Source of the DNA: Typha latifolia
Taxonomy: Eukaryota; Streptophyta; Magnoliopsida; Poales; Typhaceae
Assembly: GCA_019914945.1 (NCBI GenBank)
Contig: CM034110.1
Span: forward strand, 315,001-379,000
Length of the DNA stretch: 64,000 nucleotides
Direction: 5' to 3'
Below the pieces are notes generated by a model. The model ran no database searches, was not told where the DNA came from, and saw only the letters and a list, made by a program, of their open reading frames with translations. Below are positions 35,673-48,600 of the stretch, piece by piece. A program made the position numbers and the translations under genes. Position 1 is the first letter of the stretch. Each line of letters starts with the position of its first letter.

Positions 35673-38600
35673 ATGGTAATTGGGCTCGTTTTCCCAATTG
35701 GTTTTTGTGTATATTTTCTTGGGTATTGTTAACTTGTGATTGATTTTGGATTGGAATGTTGCAGACGAAGGAGTGGATAGATGGTCTGACGCAGGAAGCC
35801 AAAACTAAGCAGTGGAAGAAGAAGGTGAGGGGGTTGGGATATGACTCCCAGCCATGCGTCTCGTGCACCACCTTCAACATTCTCGCGCCAATCTACAAGA
35901 GGCTCGATGAGGAGGTGAGGAATGGAATTTCTGGCATTGTGGGAGATGAGTTTTGGTTGCTACTGCGAAAAGTTGTCGCTTTTTTAGTTACTGGGTTGTT
36001 TTTGAAGTATTCTTTTTGGTGGGTTTTTTTGATTTGGATAGGATCAGAATTGCAGAGAGAGCCAATACAGGGCGAATTGGTTGAGCAGGAATCAGCGCAT
36101 CATAGACCGGCTGTTGGCGGATCATTCTTCCATAATTTGCCTCCAGGTGAGTTGAATTCCAGTGTTTTGATTTGGTTTTGAATTGGAGTGGGATGCTCCT
36201 TTTTTTTTTTTTAAATTTTTGTTAATATGTTTATGGTGTGATTCAGGAGGTATGGTTAGGGAATGATGAGCTTGTTGATATGTATGAGAATAGGTTGGGT
36301 GATGAAAATTATATGAGCTTCAAGCTCGCGCGCACCAATAATCGCGGAGATGGTATGTTTTTAACTCTGTTGTCTCATCATCATCATCATCATCATCTTC
36401 TTCTTTTTATTGAGCATTGAAACGCTTATTTTCATCCAATTAATAACCTAAACATAATCATATTATGTTTGCAATAATATGCAACTAGCTATTTGTGGAT
36501 ATTTTTATGCTTCCATGCCCTGAAATTGAGAAAGATTATTAGGTATTTTGACAGGAAAATGTTGGAACATGCAGGAAAATTCTGAATGAGAAATTTTATG
36601 ATGGAAAGGTATTCGATAGATTTCATTTAGTATTAGATTTAGTTACAAGAGTTGCAATAATTTCAATCCTCAAATATAGATATGTAGAAAATGTATGTGA
36701 GAAGTTAAAAGTAAGGACCAAATGGAATATATGCGAATCACAGAAAGAACAGATGTTCATATTAGTTGCTGAAAAGATCGGGTTCTTGTACAAGAATGAT
36801 TAGTAAGGTGTCAGTTTGCACAGGCCTAGTTTGAAAAATAGATGGAGATTAAGGAGCAGCCGAAGTAAAGGGACACATGGTCTGCGAGAACGAAAGATGA
36901 CGAGATATACATTTATATGCATCTGAAAATTATGAGGACGAGAACCTTTCTCTATCTATTGATAGTTATAGAGCAACGACAGACAGAGAATTTCTACTGT
37001 GTTGAGATTGATACATATGCGCTTTTTATTAACATCGGAATATTTTTTTAGCCAGCCAGTTGTTGCTTACAACACATACATCTTATGTTTAAACAGGTCT
37101 ACTGACTGCTGTACATAGGGACAACTTTAGAGTTTTAAACTATCGAGAGTTGCTCTTCAATGATTTTGGAGATCGTGTTGCTCAGCTATTACACGTTGAG
37201 TCAGTTGTTCCTTTCTGGCAGAACCAAAAGAGAAACATTCAACAACAAAGCCTCATTGTGAATACTCATTTGTTATTTCCTCATGACTACAGTCTTTGTA
37301 TAGTTCGTCTGAAGCAGGTACATTGTTATAGTTTCTTGTACACAGATAATTGTATTTGTGTTCCTTTCTGCATTTACAGTGCTGTCAGAAATTCTTGATA
37401 GCTATAGTTTTTTTTTTCTTCCAATGACAGGTCTACAAGATCCTTCAGTATATAGAATCTTACCAGAAAGAAAATAAACTTGGTCCTATGCCTATTATAC
37501 TGTGTGGGTGAGTTGTATACCAAGATTTTGATTTTCCTTTTAATATTAATCTGCTCTGATTGACATCATATTTCCTTATTTTCTTTTGTTCAGTGATTGG
37601 AATGGAAGTAAACGTGGACATGTTTACAAGATACTTAGATCCCAGGGATTTGTGTCGTCATATGATACTGCTCATCAGTATACTGACAGTGATGCAGATG
37701 CCCACAAGGTAATTATAACTTGATTTTATGTGATTCTCAGGCCCGCAGAGTAAACAACCAGAACATCTAGATTTGACTTTATTTCTATTGTTTCTGCTCC
37801 CATGTAGTGGGTAAGCCATCGCAATCATAGAGGGAACATTTGTGGAGTAGACTTTATATGGCTTCTTAATCCCAATAAGTATAGGAAGCCCCTGAAAACT
37901 AGCTGGAATGAAGCTGTCTTTGGAATAATTAAGGTAGTCTTTATACTTTTGAATTTCCATCTTCAATGTTAAAGCTCAGCATATTATCTTAAGATAATGA
38001 ATTTTTCTTTTTTTAAATTTTGTATCTGAACATAGTGCATTTATATATCTATTATTTGTTTTCGAATTAGTCATAGAAATATTTTCGTAAGTTTGTAAAA
38101 ATCATAGTATTTTCTTTTACTTCATGTTGGGTCTCCTAATTTATCTTCTCTGGATTCAGTCTTTTGGCTCTTGTGGAATTTTAACAAAAAGCTTAATTTT
38201 TGTTTTTCAGAATCTTCTTCGAGCAGCTTCTCTTTCTGAGGATAATGCATTTGCTCTCCTTAAGGGGGACAGTCCTGGTGATTATATCACATATTCAAGC
38301 TTCTGTCAGGCACTCTGTCAGGTAATTTTTGCTTGCTTACTGAACATATATGTGTCTAAAACCCTTTAAAGGTGGAAGCTGCTGACATTTTAGTCAAATG
38401 CAGTTAGGGTTACTTCGCCATCCTGATTGTCTGAGTTCCCAAGAAACTGAGGATTTGTGGATCCAAGCTGACATTGATGGGAATGGTGTGATGAACTATG
38501 AAGAGTTTCAGGTAAAGTATTCATCTGAAATGTCAAGTTTCTCGTAACCAATTTGTAGCATGCCATAATACTATGACTATCCTAGGTCACAATGAGAATT

Positions 38601-39123
38601 GCATAGCGTTTGAGCACTTTTGAGGGCCAGAAAGTGTTTCTTTGGAGTATCACTGGCCATACCACTACTTTTTTTGCCGTTAAATGATTGACTGCTCTCT
38701 CTGACACAATTTGGTAGTCTCAAACATTAGTAGCTTCAGTTTATTGTCATAAGTATATCAACTCTTCCATCAAATGATCGACCATATCAATGCTTTTCTG
38801 ATCGTAAAACTTCACGTCTCTCCATCAATTATTACAGCTACTCGGTTTCTTATCAAAACATTTCTAACCTTCTGCAGCAGCGGATTTGGAATCCTAAATC
38901 ATCGGAGCAACCTGAGGAGAATTTTGAGCAGGTTAATAATGCTAGAAAAACCGAGTCAGGCCCGGTGAAGAAAGCTTTTGGTTTTAGTGTGAAGGATGCC
39001 GTTCTCTTCCCGCCAGAGATGGAGAAAGGAATGTGGCCTGAGAACTACTCCCTCTCTGATCATGCACCACTGACTGTAGTATTCTCTCCTGTGAGGGTTC
39101 CTTGTACCCAGCTAGTCTGCTAA
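35673..39123 (+). CDS. Endonuclease/exonuclease/phosphatase protein with EF-hand
   Basis: Eleven exons in frame: 35673-35675 (ATG only), 35765-35914, 36042-36146, 36247-36352, 37097-37317, 37431-37507, 37594-37708, 37808-37933, 38211-38321, 38404-38511, 38878-39123; 455 residues. The fold is that of the metal-dependent EEP superfamily (CCR4-type deadenylases, DNase I, inositol phosphatases). The motifs are SCTTFNILAPIY, IICLQEVW with the catalytic Glu87, VNTHLLFPH, PIILCGDWNG, GVDFIWLLN and LSDHAPL with the Asp435/His436 pair. A Ca-binding EF-hand loop, DIDGNGVMNYEE (361-372), sits between the DFIWL and SDH motifs. This matches the plant family annotated as calcium-binding endonuclease/exonuclease/phosphatase. 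All catalytic residues are present, so activity is likely; the substrate is unknown. The last intron has a CAGCAG tandem acceptor. Confidence 0.92.
36376..36396. repeat. (CAT)n microsatellite
   Basis: Seven CAT units in intron 4 of the EEP/EF-hand gene, just after the donor site. Confidence 0.85.
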
Positions 39124-42100
39124 GCCGCTGTATTGATCAGTCTATAGATATATAGGCATGCTTGTAGATGTAAACTTGTATATTTGTGCACAGAGAAGAT
39201 AGGGTATAATGAATAGAATATATAAGAGCTGCAAGATACTACACGGGAAGTGGAAAATTACGAGGTTGAGAAGGAAACACAAGATGTTTCGATTCATCTT
39301 TACTGAGACATCGTTTTCCAATGTAACAGAAGCTAGATTTCAGATGTAAGTTGTATGACATTTGGCCTCATCAAATGTGTATATAAAATAACAGTTTTGC
39401 CTGTTCTTTGGATGCGAACAAATACTGAGTTCTTTTTTGTGTAAGCAGAGTACTGCAAAACTATGTGACAGACGGATGAACTTTTTTAAGCAGCTAGCCT
39501 GCAGTTGACTTTGTCAAAAGTTTGCTCTCTTCTTTCATATTTCTTTGGAAGAATATTGCAGGTCAGTAGAATTACTCATGGCTCCTCATTGTTTATCCAA
39601 TTAAAATTGACTTTGAAAGAATTCTGAGTCTTTCTGTTTAAAACAAAGTTGAGATTTGATTCTTTTTTTCCACTGAGGACATGATCCTAGTTGACCATGA
39701 TCTTAGTGGGCTGCCTGTAATAGGAAATACACTATTAAATCAACCGACACAAAATAATTGTTTGACCTTCATTAAACAAATTAGGCATCAGAATCCCTGG
39801 CAACTGGAAATCTTGCTGACAAACTATGACAACATCTACTTATGAGACCTTGACTTTGAGCCAGAACTCTGCTCTTCTTTTTGTGTGTGTGTGTGTTTTG
39901 CTTTGATTGTTATTCATCCTATTCCAATATAACTTTTCTTGTTAGCTTGCTATTCTATATATACGTGACTGTAATGATCTAAATCATGTTAGACTCATGT
40001 GTTGTTTTTCTCTCAGCTCTCATCCTCTGTTCAAGATGGCATCTCTCATTCTTGGTTCGAGATGAATTTGTCTTTCTAATCATCAGTTGACAGATCCTTG
40101 ATCTCGATTTGCGACCTTAAAAAGTTTACTTTCCACTCAACAGAGGTCCAACTAATTTCTTAGTTGAGGAATATTCAAAGAAGTATGCACCAATCAAACA
40201 GAATACCAATTTTGTAGGAACTTAAAAGAGTAGTAGAGCTGAAAGTAAACAGAATACCAATTTTGAATTTATTCGGCCAAAGACTTACATGATTGTTTAT
40301 AAAGTTAACAAGGGAGACAAACTTTCACTATATAAAAGAAAAGGACCTGGACTCATTGACACATCTACCCAGACACACAGGAACAAACGAAATTGGATTT
40401 TGAGTTCGATGTATGAAACAAAACTTTACAAATTTTGAAGACGAAAATTATAAACATTGGCCAAAATTATAGAATCACGTTTTCCTTAAGACTTTATCAA
40501 ATTTCATGCAAATTTGAGCTCATCAAATGCTGATATCCTATTCGAACACGGCTATTTTTTATTTATTTCTTCTCTTTCTAATTTTAATATCTCCACAGGA
40601 GCAACTTCTTTGACGATTTTGGAGGATTCCTGTTCTTAATTTACGGATCCTTGGAGTATATATATAAACTAGATCATTTTTTTTTTTTTTTCTTCTTTCA
40701 TCAAAGCTTCTTCTCCTGTTATAAATAGTACGATTAAATCAAGAACGAGCCACTCATTCAGTATTTCAATACTGGCGACACTTGAAGATTAAGAGAGACT
40801 CCTCCCATCATGGCCTTAGTAAAGACTTTTAAGGGGCTTCTTGATTTCCCAGTTTACATAGTTTATTGCCATGGGTTAGCCCAACCCAACCCCATTCCTA
40901 TGTCCAAAGATGTGAGAAATTGAAACTCAAGCCCATGATAAACTGAAATTAAAAATTATGGATGTGGAAGGATTCCGACAACGGTGGCGAGGACCGAAAG
41001 TCATACAGAAGGTTTCCTCGTGCAGAAGAGAAGATAGATGGCTAGAACAAAGAGAGATAAGGAAAAGAAATACATAATGAAAGAGGAGGAAGATTAGACC
41101 CAAATCTTCATAAAAATAAGTTAACTAGGTTTGTCATTCACATATAAAATTTATATAGATGCTAACTCGACTAACCGACTTTACTCAGTTAGGATCCAAC
41201 TAAAGCTGATCATAAATTGGATTAGAGTGAACTTTATATGGAATCAAACTAAGTAAATAAATAAATAACTGAATCAAATATAATAAGCAAAGAATTCGAC
41301 TCAACCATCTCAATCGGCTTGCTGGCTTGGGCTAACTTAGGCTCAGACTCAGACTCGGCCCAAATCAAATTAGATCATTTCCTATAATAATTTTGGCATG
41401 AAACAGTATTGAAATATTTGCCATGAAACAGTAATGGAATTGCATCTTTTTTACTTTGAGGAGAACCCCTACTTATACAATGTAAAGCAGATGTACACTG
41501 TCGAAAATGATACTGATTCTAGAGAATATTCCTACTCGATATGTAGAGTGAATATGAGAATGATATAAGACTGTGATGGTAACATATCAAGTCTAATTAA
41601 GAAATCCTATCAAACCAAATAATATTTCTAATAAACAAAAGCTAAGATACCATTTTTCTAGATGTTGACGAACAATAACTCTGAGAGAGAGCTAGAGGAA
41701 ACATTGAACAACCAAGGATAATCTAGGACAGTAATTTCGGATTCATTCCACAATAGATTTAATAATTCTTAACCCAATGTTTGATCAATGAATCAAACAG
41801 GCTACCCTGCATGGGATTCAAGAACTACCAGGGCCATAATTTAATAGGACGACTAAGTTAACTACTAATAAGATTTTGAACAAATCTTATTAGTAGTTGT
41901 TGGCCAGTCATTTGCAAACGATTGCATTTCTATTTTTATTCTTATTATAAAAGTAGCACTGACAACATCATGTCTTCTGCATCCTTATTTAAAAAGTTTT
42001 GTACAATGATTTGCTAACCGATTCTATTTGACATATGCTTTAAAATTTAAATGAAAAAGAAGAGAAAACACTTTCTGGTGGTCTTCTCTTTAATCTTGTA

Positions 42101-43236
42101 GCCAATTTGCATTTATATGTTGGCTTTTATCTTTTCCTTCAATTCTCTTATACCACCTTATTTAGTTGATACAATTGATCAATATGAGTGATTAACTCCC
42201 CACCGATTATTAAAATCCAAGTTCTGATAATATACTGTTAGTTATTATTACTGGTCTTTATTTCTTACACGAATGCCCACTCTAAAGTTGCAATCTAAAG
42301 AGTTTGACTAATTACCTTGGTGATAAACAAGTCGATCTTTCAAAACCAGGAAAGGTCAATCTTTAATTTCTTTCAAATTTTTTTTTTTGGAAAAGTTATT
42401 CCTAATTGCCATGAAAATTGGATCTTAAAGTCTATCTTCACATATAACCATTATCAATAAAAAGACATATATAAAATTAATACATCACTAGTTAGTAAGT
42501 GGGTCGTTCAATTATGTGCCCCAAAGAAGCCAAAAAGCTCCCTCTATTAACCTAAGAGATAAAAGCATGCACCTGTATATATTTCTATTAAAATCATCAT
42601 GTAGATTAATCACTCTGCCTTACAAGTTATTTCCCCAATAAAATATCATAATAGACACCTATCAGTTCAAATGTCACTCAAAAAAATATATATATCACTG
42701 TAATTATCCTATGACCTAATAATTGGTATAAACTAATAGTATCATGGAAGAGATTGACACCAACCTAGGTATAATTTAAAGCTAATTAAACTATTCTTTG
42801 TTGTTCACGACTGAATCCATTTGGAATGGTAGCTAGAGCTTACTGGGACACCACATCACATCTCTCTTCGATTAAAATATGCACCTCCAATAATAGACAA
42901 GATAGTAGTCATAGATAAGGATTGTCTTTAAGAATAAACATTAAATGAAGACAATAATCAAGCAATAAAGGTAAGTCCTGTACCCAAGATGATGCCCTCC
43001 TCACTGCCAAACTTCAACCAACTTTAACTAACAGCTAAACAATTCTTCAACCAATCAATCCTCATTGCTTAGAAATAAAGTCAAACCATCCTTCAACTTC
43101 TGCCCCCCTCTACCTCAACTACCATGACAGCAAACCTTTCTCTTTCTCTCTCTCTCTCTCTCTCTGATGGATCTCATTCAGAATCCAAGTTAACTAGTTG
43201 CTTTGGGAGAATGATTGAAGGCAAAAGGATTAGGAG
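39124..43236. other. Spacer between EEP/EF-hand and membrane-protein genes
   Basis: About 4.1 kb with no gene recognised. The beginning is probably the 3' UTR of the EEP/EF-hand gene. A short (GT)n run lies near 39880-39896. The rest is AT-rich, with stretches that look like old transposon sequence but without definable ends. A (CT)n run at 43140-43165 precedes the next gene. Confidence 0.5.
43140..43165. repeat. (CT)n microsatellite
   Basis: About 12 CT units, 71 bases upstream of the next start codon. Confidence 0.9.
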
Positions 43237-44193
43237 ATGGCTTCAGTCATGCTGCTGCAAGAAGAAGATGATGAAGCCTCTCCTCATGAGTGGGCTCTGA
43301 AGAGCATCACAACATCAATCCTCAAGTGCACGAGATGGCAGATAGAAGAACCCAGAGACCTCCTCAATTGCCCTTACCACTACTTCTGCGACAGCACTTA
43401 CCCAGGAGACTACCCTTCCATTGTGGACTTGTTGGCTCTCCTCTTTGCAGCTTTTTGCTTGCTATCAACTGCAGCCTTCACCTTAATGGCATTCACAAAG
43501 TTCACAGCAGCTGTGAAGAGGAAGTACCTATTGCCTTCTGGCCCAATTGCCCTGCCATTTGTTCTACTGATCCTTGCCAAGGGACACAGGATTAATACCT
43601 TCTTCCCTCTCTCCCATATGGGCCCTGCGCTGCTGCAGCTTCTCCAGCTCTCAGCTCTTGCTTTCAGACATGAAGTTGATAAAGATTTGCGATACGCAGT
43701 CCTCAAGGCGTCGACGGTTTCCGGAATTCTACATGCCAGTTTGTACCTGGATGCCATCATCCTGCCTTATTACACAGGGCTGGAGGCTTTGAGGGAGTCG
43801 ACGTTCTCCGGTGAGTGCACGTCGTGCGTGTGCAGGACGGAGGCTCTGGTCGTCGGAGGGAAGTCGGTTTCGTACAGAGGATTGTCGAAGACTAGTTTGT
43901 CGGTAATTTTCGCGCTGTGCTCAAGAATGGTGTGCAGGATATATGGGGAGGAGAGATTGAGCTTGGTGATCAAGTGGGCATTGGAAGGTATCAGTTGGAT
44001 ATTCATTGCAGTTGACTCTGTCTACCTGGTGAGTATGAATCCAGAAGGGGGACTTCTTGCTAATAAAGTGGTTTACAGAATGCTTTGTGCTTTAGTCTTC
44101 CTCAATATCTTCAGAAAGGTGCGTTGCTTCTTAGCTTGGGCATCAACAAGGCAAATTCAATTCAATTCAAATCATTGCCATAATGTTGTTTGA
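43237..44193 (+). CDS. Plant multi-pass membrane protein of unknown function
   Basis: An intronless frame of 318 residues. After a hydrophilic N-terminus with WALKSITTSILKCTRWQIEE there are about six or seven hydrophobic segments: near 60-86 (VDLLALLFAAFCLLSTAAFTL), 102-116, 125-143, 153-178, 217-232, 243-264 and 277-293. A Cys-rich loop GECTSCVC follows the fourth. The layout, intact length and codon use indicate a real gene. I recognise it as one of the uncharacterised plant transmembrane proteins but cannot give a function or symbol. There is no cleavable signal peptide. An upstream ATG at 43211 opens an out-of-frame reading frame (to 43300) that overlaps this start, which could reduce initiation here. 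Confidence 0.85.
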   Translation: MASVMLLQEEDDEASPHEWALKSITTSILKCTRWQIEEPRDLLNCPYHYFCDSTYPGDYPSIVDLLALLFAAFCLLSTAAFTLMAFTKFTAAVKRKYLLPSGPIALPFVLLILAKGHRINTFFPLSHMGPALLQLLQLSALAFRHEVDKDLRYAVLKASTVSGILHASLYLDAIILPYYTGLEALRESTFSGECTSCVCRTEALVVGGKSVSYRGLSKTSLSVIFALCSRMVCRIYGEERLSLVIKWALEGISWIFIAVDSVYLVSMNPEGGLLANKVVYRMLCALVFLNIFRKVRCFLAWASTRQIQFNSNHCHNVV

Positions 44194-47100
44194 GGTCTGT
44201 ACATTCACAAATAGATATGCCACAGTTAAAATTTCATTTGATTCAATTTGGATGCATAGGAAGGCTTATCATCCAAACATGTAACAAACTTCAGAGAATA
44301 TATAACACAAGTGACTCATCTTTTCTATTTGGAGTTAGTTTCTTCATTACATGTACAAGTTTTCTTATTAAAAATCAAGCCCTTCTTTCTCGGATAAACT
44401 CGCATGTAACATATTGCTTAAGCAGGAGGATTTGCCCTAATAAAATCATGAGATGAGGTGGTTCTTCTCAAACCTTGTTATATTTTCTAGCTCTGTCTGT
44501 TATCTTGCCAGGAGAATTATAGCTGGAAGAAATAACTTTAAAGCATGAACAAGAAGAGTATGACTTCTTGATAGTTTAGGTAGGAGAGTGATATGTCCAT
44601 CTATCTCTACCTACTACAATACCAAAAGCAACTGAGTGATTGAAACAAGGCAGCTGCTTTGGAGATACGTAGCTAATATTAACATAAAGTGATGCTATAG
44701 ATTACCAGACGAGTTTTTCGTGTAGTAGGAAAAGCGAAAATGAGGACATTTAGGTGAGAGAATGGTCCGGATGATTGAACTAGGCTACCTAGTGTGAGGT
44801 GCTTTGGTTCCTAAATCTAGAACGAAGGTCTAATTTTTTAAGTAATTTGTTGGTTTGATCCAATCAATCACAAATCAGATACAATTCCATGTACCTTGCA
44901 CTTTTTGGGTTTGGATCCTCATAAGTTCATTTGGGTTTTCATTTTAATTTTGCTTAGACTACGTAATATACTCACTTTTATAATAAATAATAATCTATTG
45001 TAACGGAGATAAAGAAAAAAGTGCTTCAAAAGTAGGTTGTGATGTCAAATCTAGTCAAGATTACTAGATCATGTGTGGTGGTGATCTAGTTCTTACTATA
45101 GAGCCAGCCTAGTAGAGTTTTTTTGCTGGGGTTTGAATGATTTTTTTTTTCTCCCTCCTAGGGTTTCTTTTCCACCCTTCCCCCTCTTCTAGACCATGGG
45201 CTACGGTAGGGGAGAAGCTTATCCTCTTGCTAATCTAATATCCCTCATTCTTCTCGTTCTCCTCTCTCTTCTCCATCTTTTCTACTATGAGCCCTTATTT
45301 TTCTTTCTCCCTTTCCAGTCATTGTTAGGATTGTCAGATTGCATTCTTCTAGTAGCAGCTTGCACCTTTGCCATCGTTTGAATCATCTCCCTCCTCTTTC
45401 TTCATCCCGTGTTGATAGTGTCGATCTACTTGGTAGTGGCATCAGGGTGGAGACTTAGCTCTGCCGCTACATATGTCTATTGAGGCTTGGATTGGGCTGG
45501 TCTTGTTGTCAAAGTTTGCTTCGATGCCATTGATTCACCCTAATCTGGCCTCTTACTAGTAGTCACTTCCTCTGTCGTCCCATTCTCTCTCTACATCATC
45601 ACCCTCACCGCATCTACCACACCGTGCATGTCACCCTCATCGCAACTGCCACATCGACCTCACCACTCCTCTCTCTCCACTCTTGCCACACCTACCTCCT
45701 TTCGCTCCGACGAGAAATGACGTTAGAGGTAGCTGTTGGGCCACTTCATTTCTTTGGTTTTTTTATTCTAGTTTTTTTAGGGCTTTTATAGCTACGTGCT
45801 TTAAGATCCACAACGATCATGTTAAAGTTAAAGTTAGCTGGTTAGTGATGCATGTGTTATAGGTGTTATCTCATTTAGATCTTGTATGCCCTTTGGGCTT
45901 GACACTTGTTTCTTCATATAAAGCTAGTAGCAGGCTATTCAAATTATATCCAATTTTCTATACATCTCAAGCTTGTAAAATTTGATTGGAATTAATTGAA
46001 TTATTAGCCTATAGGCTTTCATAAAATAATGTGTGGCAATATGGCCAAGACTGTGTTGATGCTGATAAACATTAATTTTTTTTAAAACAAATCTTATTTG
46101 TCTAAAAGTTACTCTTGTCTAAGTAAGGAATATGTCTCGAAGAGTTCATGCAAGATTGATTTCCATTCCAACTCAACCTCAAGTCAAGGTTTCTGAATAG
46201 CCCATGAAATTTTAAACCTATATCTAAGGATTGTTGTAAGTCGTATTCGACCGAGTTCAAGTTGACATCATTGGGGCCAACTTCGGCCTAGGCTTAGTCT
46301 GTGCCATTATTGAAGGCCCTTCTAGGGTGGGCCCTGGAGTGAGGAGGTCGCACTTAATTTTTGGACTAACCTAGGATTGGGTAACTAGGAGGAGAAGAGA
46401 AAAAGTAGGAAAGACAAAGGAAAAAAAAGTGTGGTAGAGGAGAAAGAGAGACGGAGGTAGAGGGGCAGTAGACAAGAATTGATAGATTAAGAGGCCCACT
46501 AGAGGAAGAGGATAGGCAAATAATGTTCGAGTCAAAAAGTTCCATTAGGGTGCAAAAAAATTAAAATCATTTGTATTAAAATTTATTATATTCAAGAATT
46601 CAACAAAGTATTATGTATTAAAAGAATTGCTATAATTTTTTTCTAATAACATTCTATTATAAAATGAATTGCTATAAATTTTAGGTATTGTGTATAAAAC
46701 AACAAAAAATGGTTAAAGAAGATTATGTTGTGATGGTTAAAAGAATTACGCTCATTGTATGAGTATTTCTAGGTTCAAACCCTAGTGGCATAGGTTAAAA
46801 AGAAAGAAAGGAAAGCAAATGAGATGGGGCTCAAATGAATAAAGGGGTTCGTTATGTATGAGTATACGCAAGCTCGAATCTAACTACATCGGTTTAACTA
46901 GGGTACCATCACTTTCCCACTTCTTTATAAAGAGAAAATAATAAATAACACTAATAGAATAAAAACTTAATAAGTGGTCCCAAAGAACCAGCAGACAAAG
47001 AGGTGACAGAGAGGGATAACAAGGAGAAGAAAAGAAAAAAATTATTATTACTTGCTTTGAGTCTAGAGATCCTCTATGAATTGGTTCAGGGACTCCTAAA

Positions 47101-47606
47101 CTAATTTTGTAACTAAACATATTTTTATCGTTTACATATCTAATCAAGTTTACTCTCGAGCTTAGCTTCAAACCAAACAAGGCCTTAGGGTTTTGTTATG
47201 TCCTCAAGCTCTTTGGATCTCCGGCCAGGATCTAGACGGTAAACCCATTCCGTACGCAATAGGCTCTGTGCTGGATTTTGGTGTGAGAAATTGAGGCCAG
47301 ATTTAAGGAGAGGGGCACCTATTTAAGCAGGGTTTGAAGAACAACTCCCTTGCATAAGATTGAACTTGTAACTAAAAATAAAAAATAAAAAATTGAAGAG
47401 TACTATCAGGCAGGCAGGAATGAAATATCCTTTCCCTCTACCCTCTCCTTCCTTCCTCCTGCATGCAAAAAAAGCAGATCTCCATTTCCATTACGCCAAG
47501 AACAATTCCTTTCCCATCACCACCATAACCAATTAAGCATCTTCTCCTCCATAAATTACCACCTCCCTCGCTCCTACCTTTCCCACAACCAAACCACCTA
47601 ACCTAC
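44194..47606. other. Spacer with scattered repeat fragments
   Basis: No gene was recognised in about 3.4 kb. The region at 45150-45720 is pyrimidine-rich and less AT-rich and may be an old transposon fragment. A SINE-like segment is listed at 46728-46795. The last 120 bases are the leader of the gene at 47607. Confidence 0.45.
46728..46795 (+). mobile_element. tRNA-derived SINE-like fragment (candidate)
   Basis: GGTTCAAACCC (46772-46782) matches the RNA polymerase III B-box, and TGGTTAAAAGAAT (about 46734-46746) resembles an A-box at tRNA-like spacing. The segment then reads CTAGTGGCATAGG. No cloverleaf with a proper anticodon stem was found, so this is not a functional tRNA gene. Confidence 0.35.
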
Positions 47607-48149
47607 ATGTCTTCCTCCGGAAAAACCAACGACCACACCCAAAGTCGACGCCACGCCGAGCAGGAGGTCAACGAGATGGTCTCCAAGCTCACACGCCACC
47701 TCACCTCTCTCGGCCACGGCCGGGCAGGCGACGGCGACAATGGCTTAGGCATCATCACCTTAGCAGGGGACAACAAAGGCGCGACGATGAAGGCGGGCCC
47801 CGAGGAGCTCATCGATACACACGGAGTCCTCCACGACGACGACGACGGCATGAGCGCGTACACCAATAGCAACTACCAGGCCATCAACAACTCCATAATG
47901 CTCGGCGGGAGCTGCACGGCCGACGACCCCGGCGTGCATGTAGTCATCTCGGATTTCGTGGATGAGAGTAGTGATGAGAGTGAAGAGGAAGAACGACGTG
48001 AGAAGAAAAAGAAGAAAAAAGAGAAGAAGGAGAAGAATGAGAAGAAAGAGAAGAAAGAGAAGAAGGAGAAGGAGAAGGAGAAGGAGAAGGAGAAGGAGAA
48101 GGAGAAGAAGGAGAAAGATGAGCAGTCAGATGATGCGGAGAGTGAGTAA
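47607..48149 (+). CDS. Small plant protein with Lys/Glu-rich tail, unknown function
   Basis: An intronless frame of 180 residues. The N-terminal part includes EQEVNEMVSKLTRHLTSLG. Residues 90-113 carry QAINNSIMLGGSCTADDPGV, a segment I recognise as conserved in a family of small uncharacterised plant proteins (NQAxNNS...DPGVH). The tail from residue 121 is acidic and then a long alternation of Lys and Glu (about 130-171), encoded by an imperfect GAGAAG repeat, ending DEQSDDAESE. The tail should form a highly charged helix or disordered arm and may localise to the nucleus; this is inference. The gene is GC-rich at its 5' end, unlike its surroundings. No function is claimed. Confidence 0.8.
   Translation: MSSSGKTNDHTQSRRHAEQEVNEMVSKLTRHLTSLGHGRAGDGDNGLGIITLAGDNKGATMKAGPEELIDTHGVLHDDDDGMSAYTNSNYQAINNSIMLGGSCTADDPGVHVVISDFVDESSDESEEEERREKKKKKKEKKEKNEKKEKKEKKEKEKEKEKEKEKEKKEKDEQSDDAESE
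48000..48117 (+). repeat. Coding purine repeat (AAGGAG)n
   Basis: Imperfect hexanucleotide repeat within the gene at 47607, encoding the Lys/Glu tail. The most regular part (about 48062-48108) consists of AAGGAG units and is likely length-variable. Confidence 0.85.
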
Positions 48150-48220
48150 TGAGTTAACATATGCTTGATGAGTTGCATTTTTCAATAATATGGAGACTGG
48201 ATGCTACTAAACTTCTATGC

Positions 48221-48600
48221 AAAGGGAGAGATTGAAATAATTTGTTAATAATCTTTCACTTAATTTACAACAATCAAATGTTACTTTCTTTTAACGGTGT
48301 TGAAGTAATTTGCTAATAATCTTTCTGTCTGATTAAGTCTCGTGTTGTTTGTGAAGGGAGAGATTGTTGAGATAGTATTAGTTGTGGCAAATTCTCCTTT
48401 ACTTGGATTAGGATTAGGATTACTATAATCGAAGTGTCTATTGTTGTGCAACAGATACTTCGATTTATCACTCTCTTAGATAGGTAGAAGAGAGAGATGT
48501 GGTGATCAATAAAAGAAAATGGCGATCGATGAGCATGCATTTTATAAATACAACGTACGTACGTCTCCCTCTTATTTTGTTAGATTATTACCGGAACCAG
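48221..48600 (+). mobile_element. Copia-like 3' end / LTR remnant (candidate)
   Basis: A purine tract GAAGGGAGAGA (48353-48363) is followed directly by TGTTGAGATAGTATTAG (from 48365), the arrangement of a polypurine tract and 3' LTR start in Copia elements. Upstream, AAAGGGAGAGATTGAAATAA and a second diverged TTGAAGTAATTTGCTAATAA copy form a partial duplication. No polyprotein frame survives and the far end is unclear. Confidence 0.35.

Noticed and set aside
46734..46790. Possible tRNA gene
   Set aside because: Only a B-box and a weak A-box are visible; no acceptor stem or anticodon arm can be folded, so it was kept only as a SINE-like fragment.
47962..48168. Poly-Arg open frame
   Set aside because: Alternate frame of the purine repeat that encodes the Lys/Glu tail of the gene at 47607.
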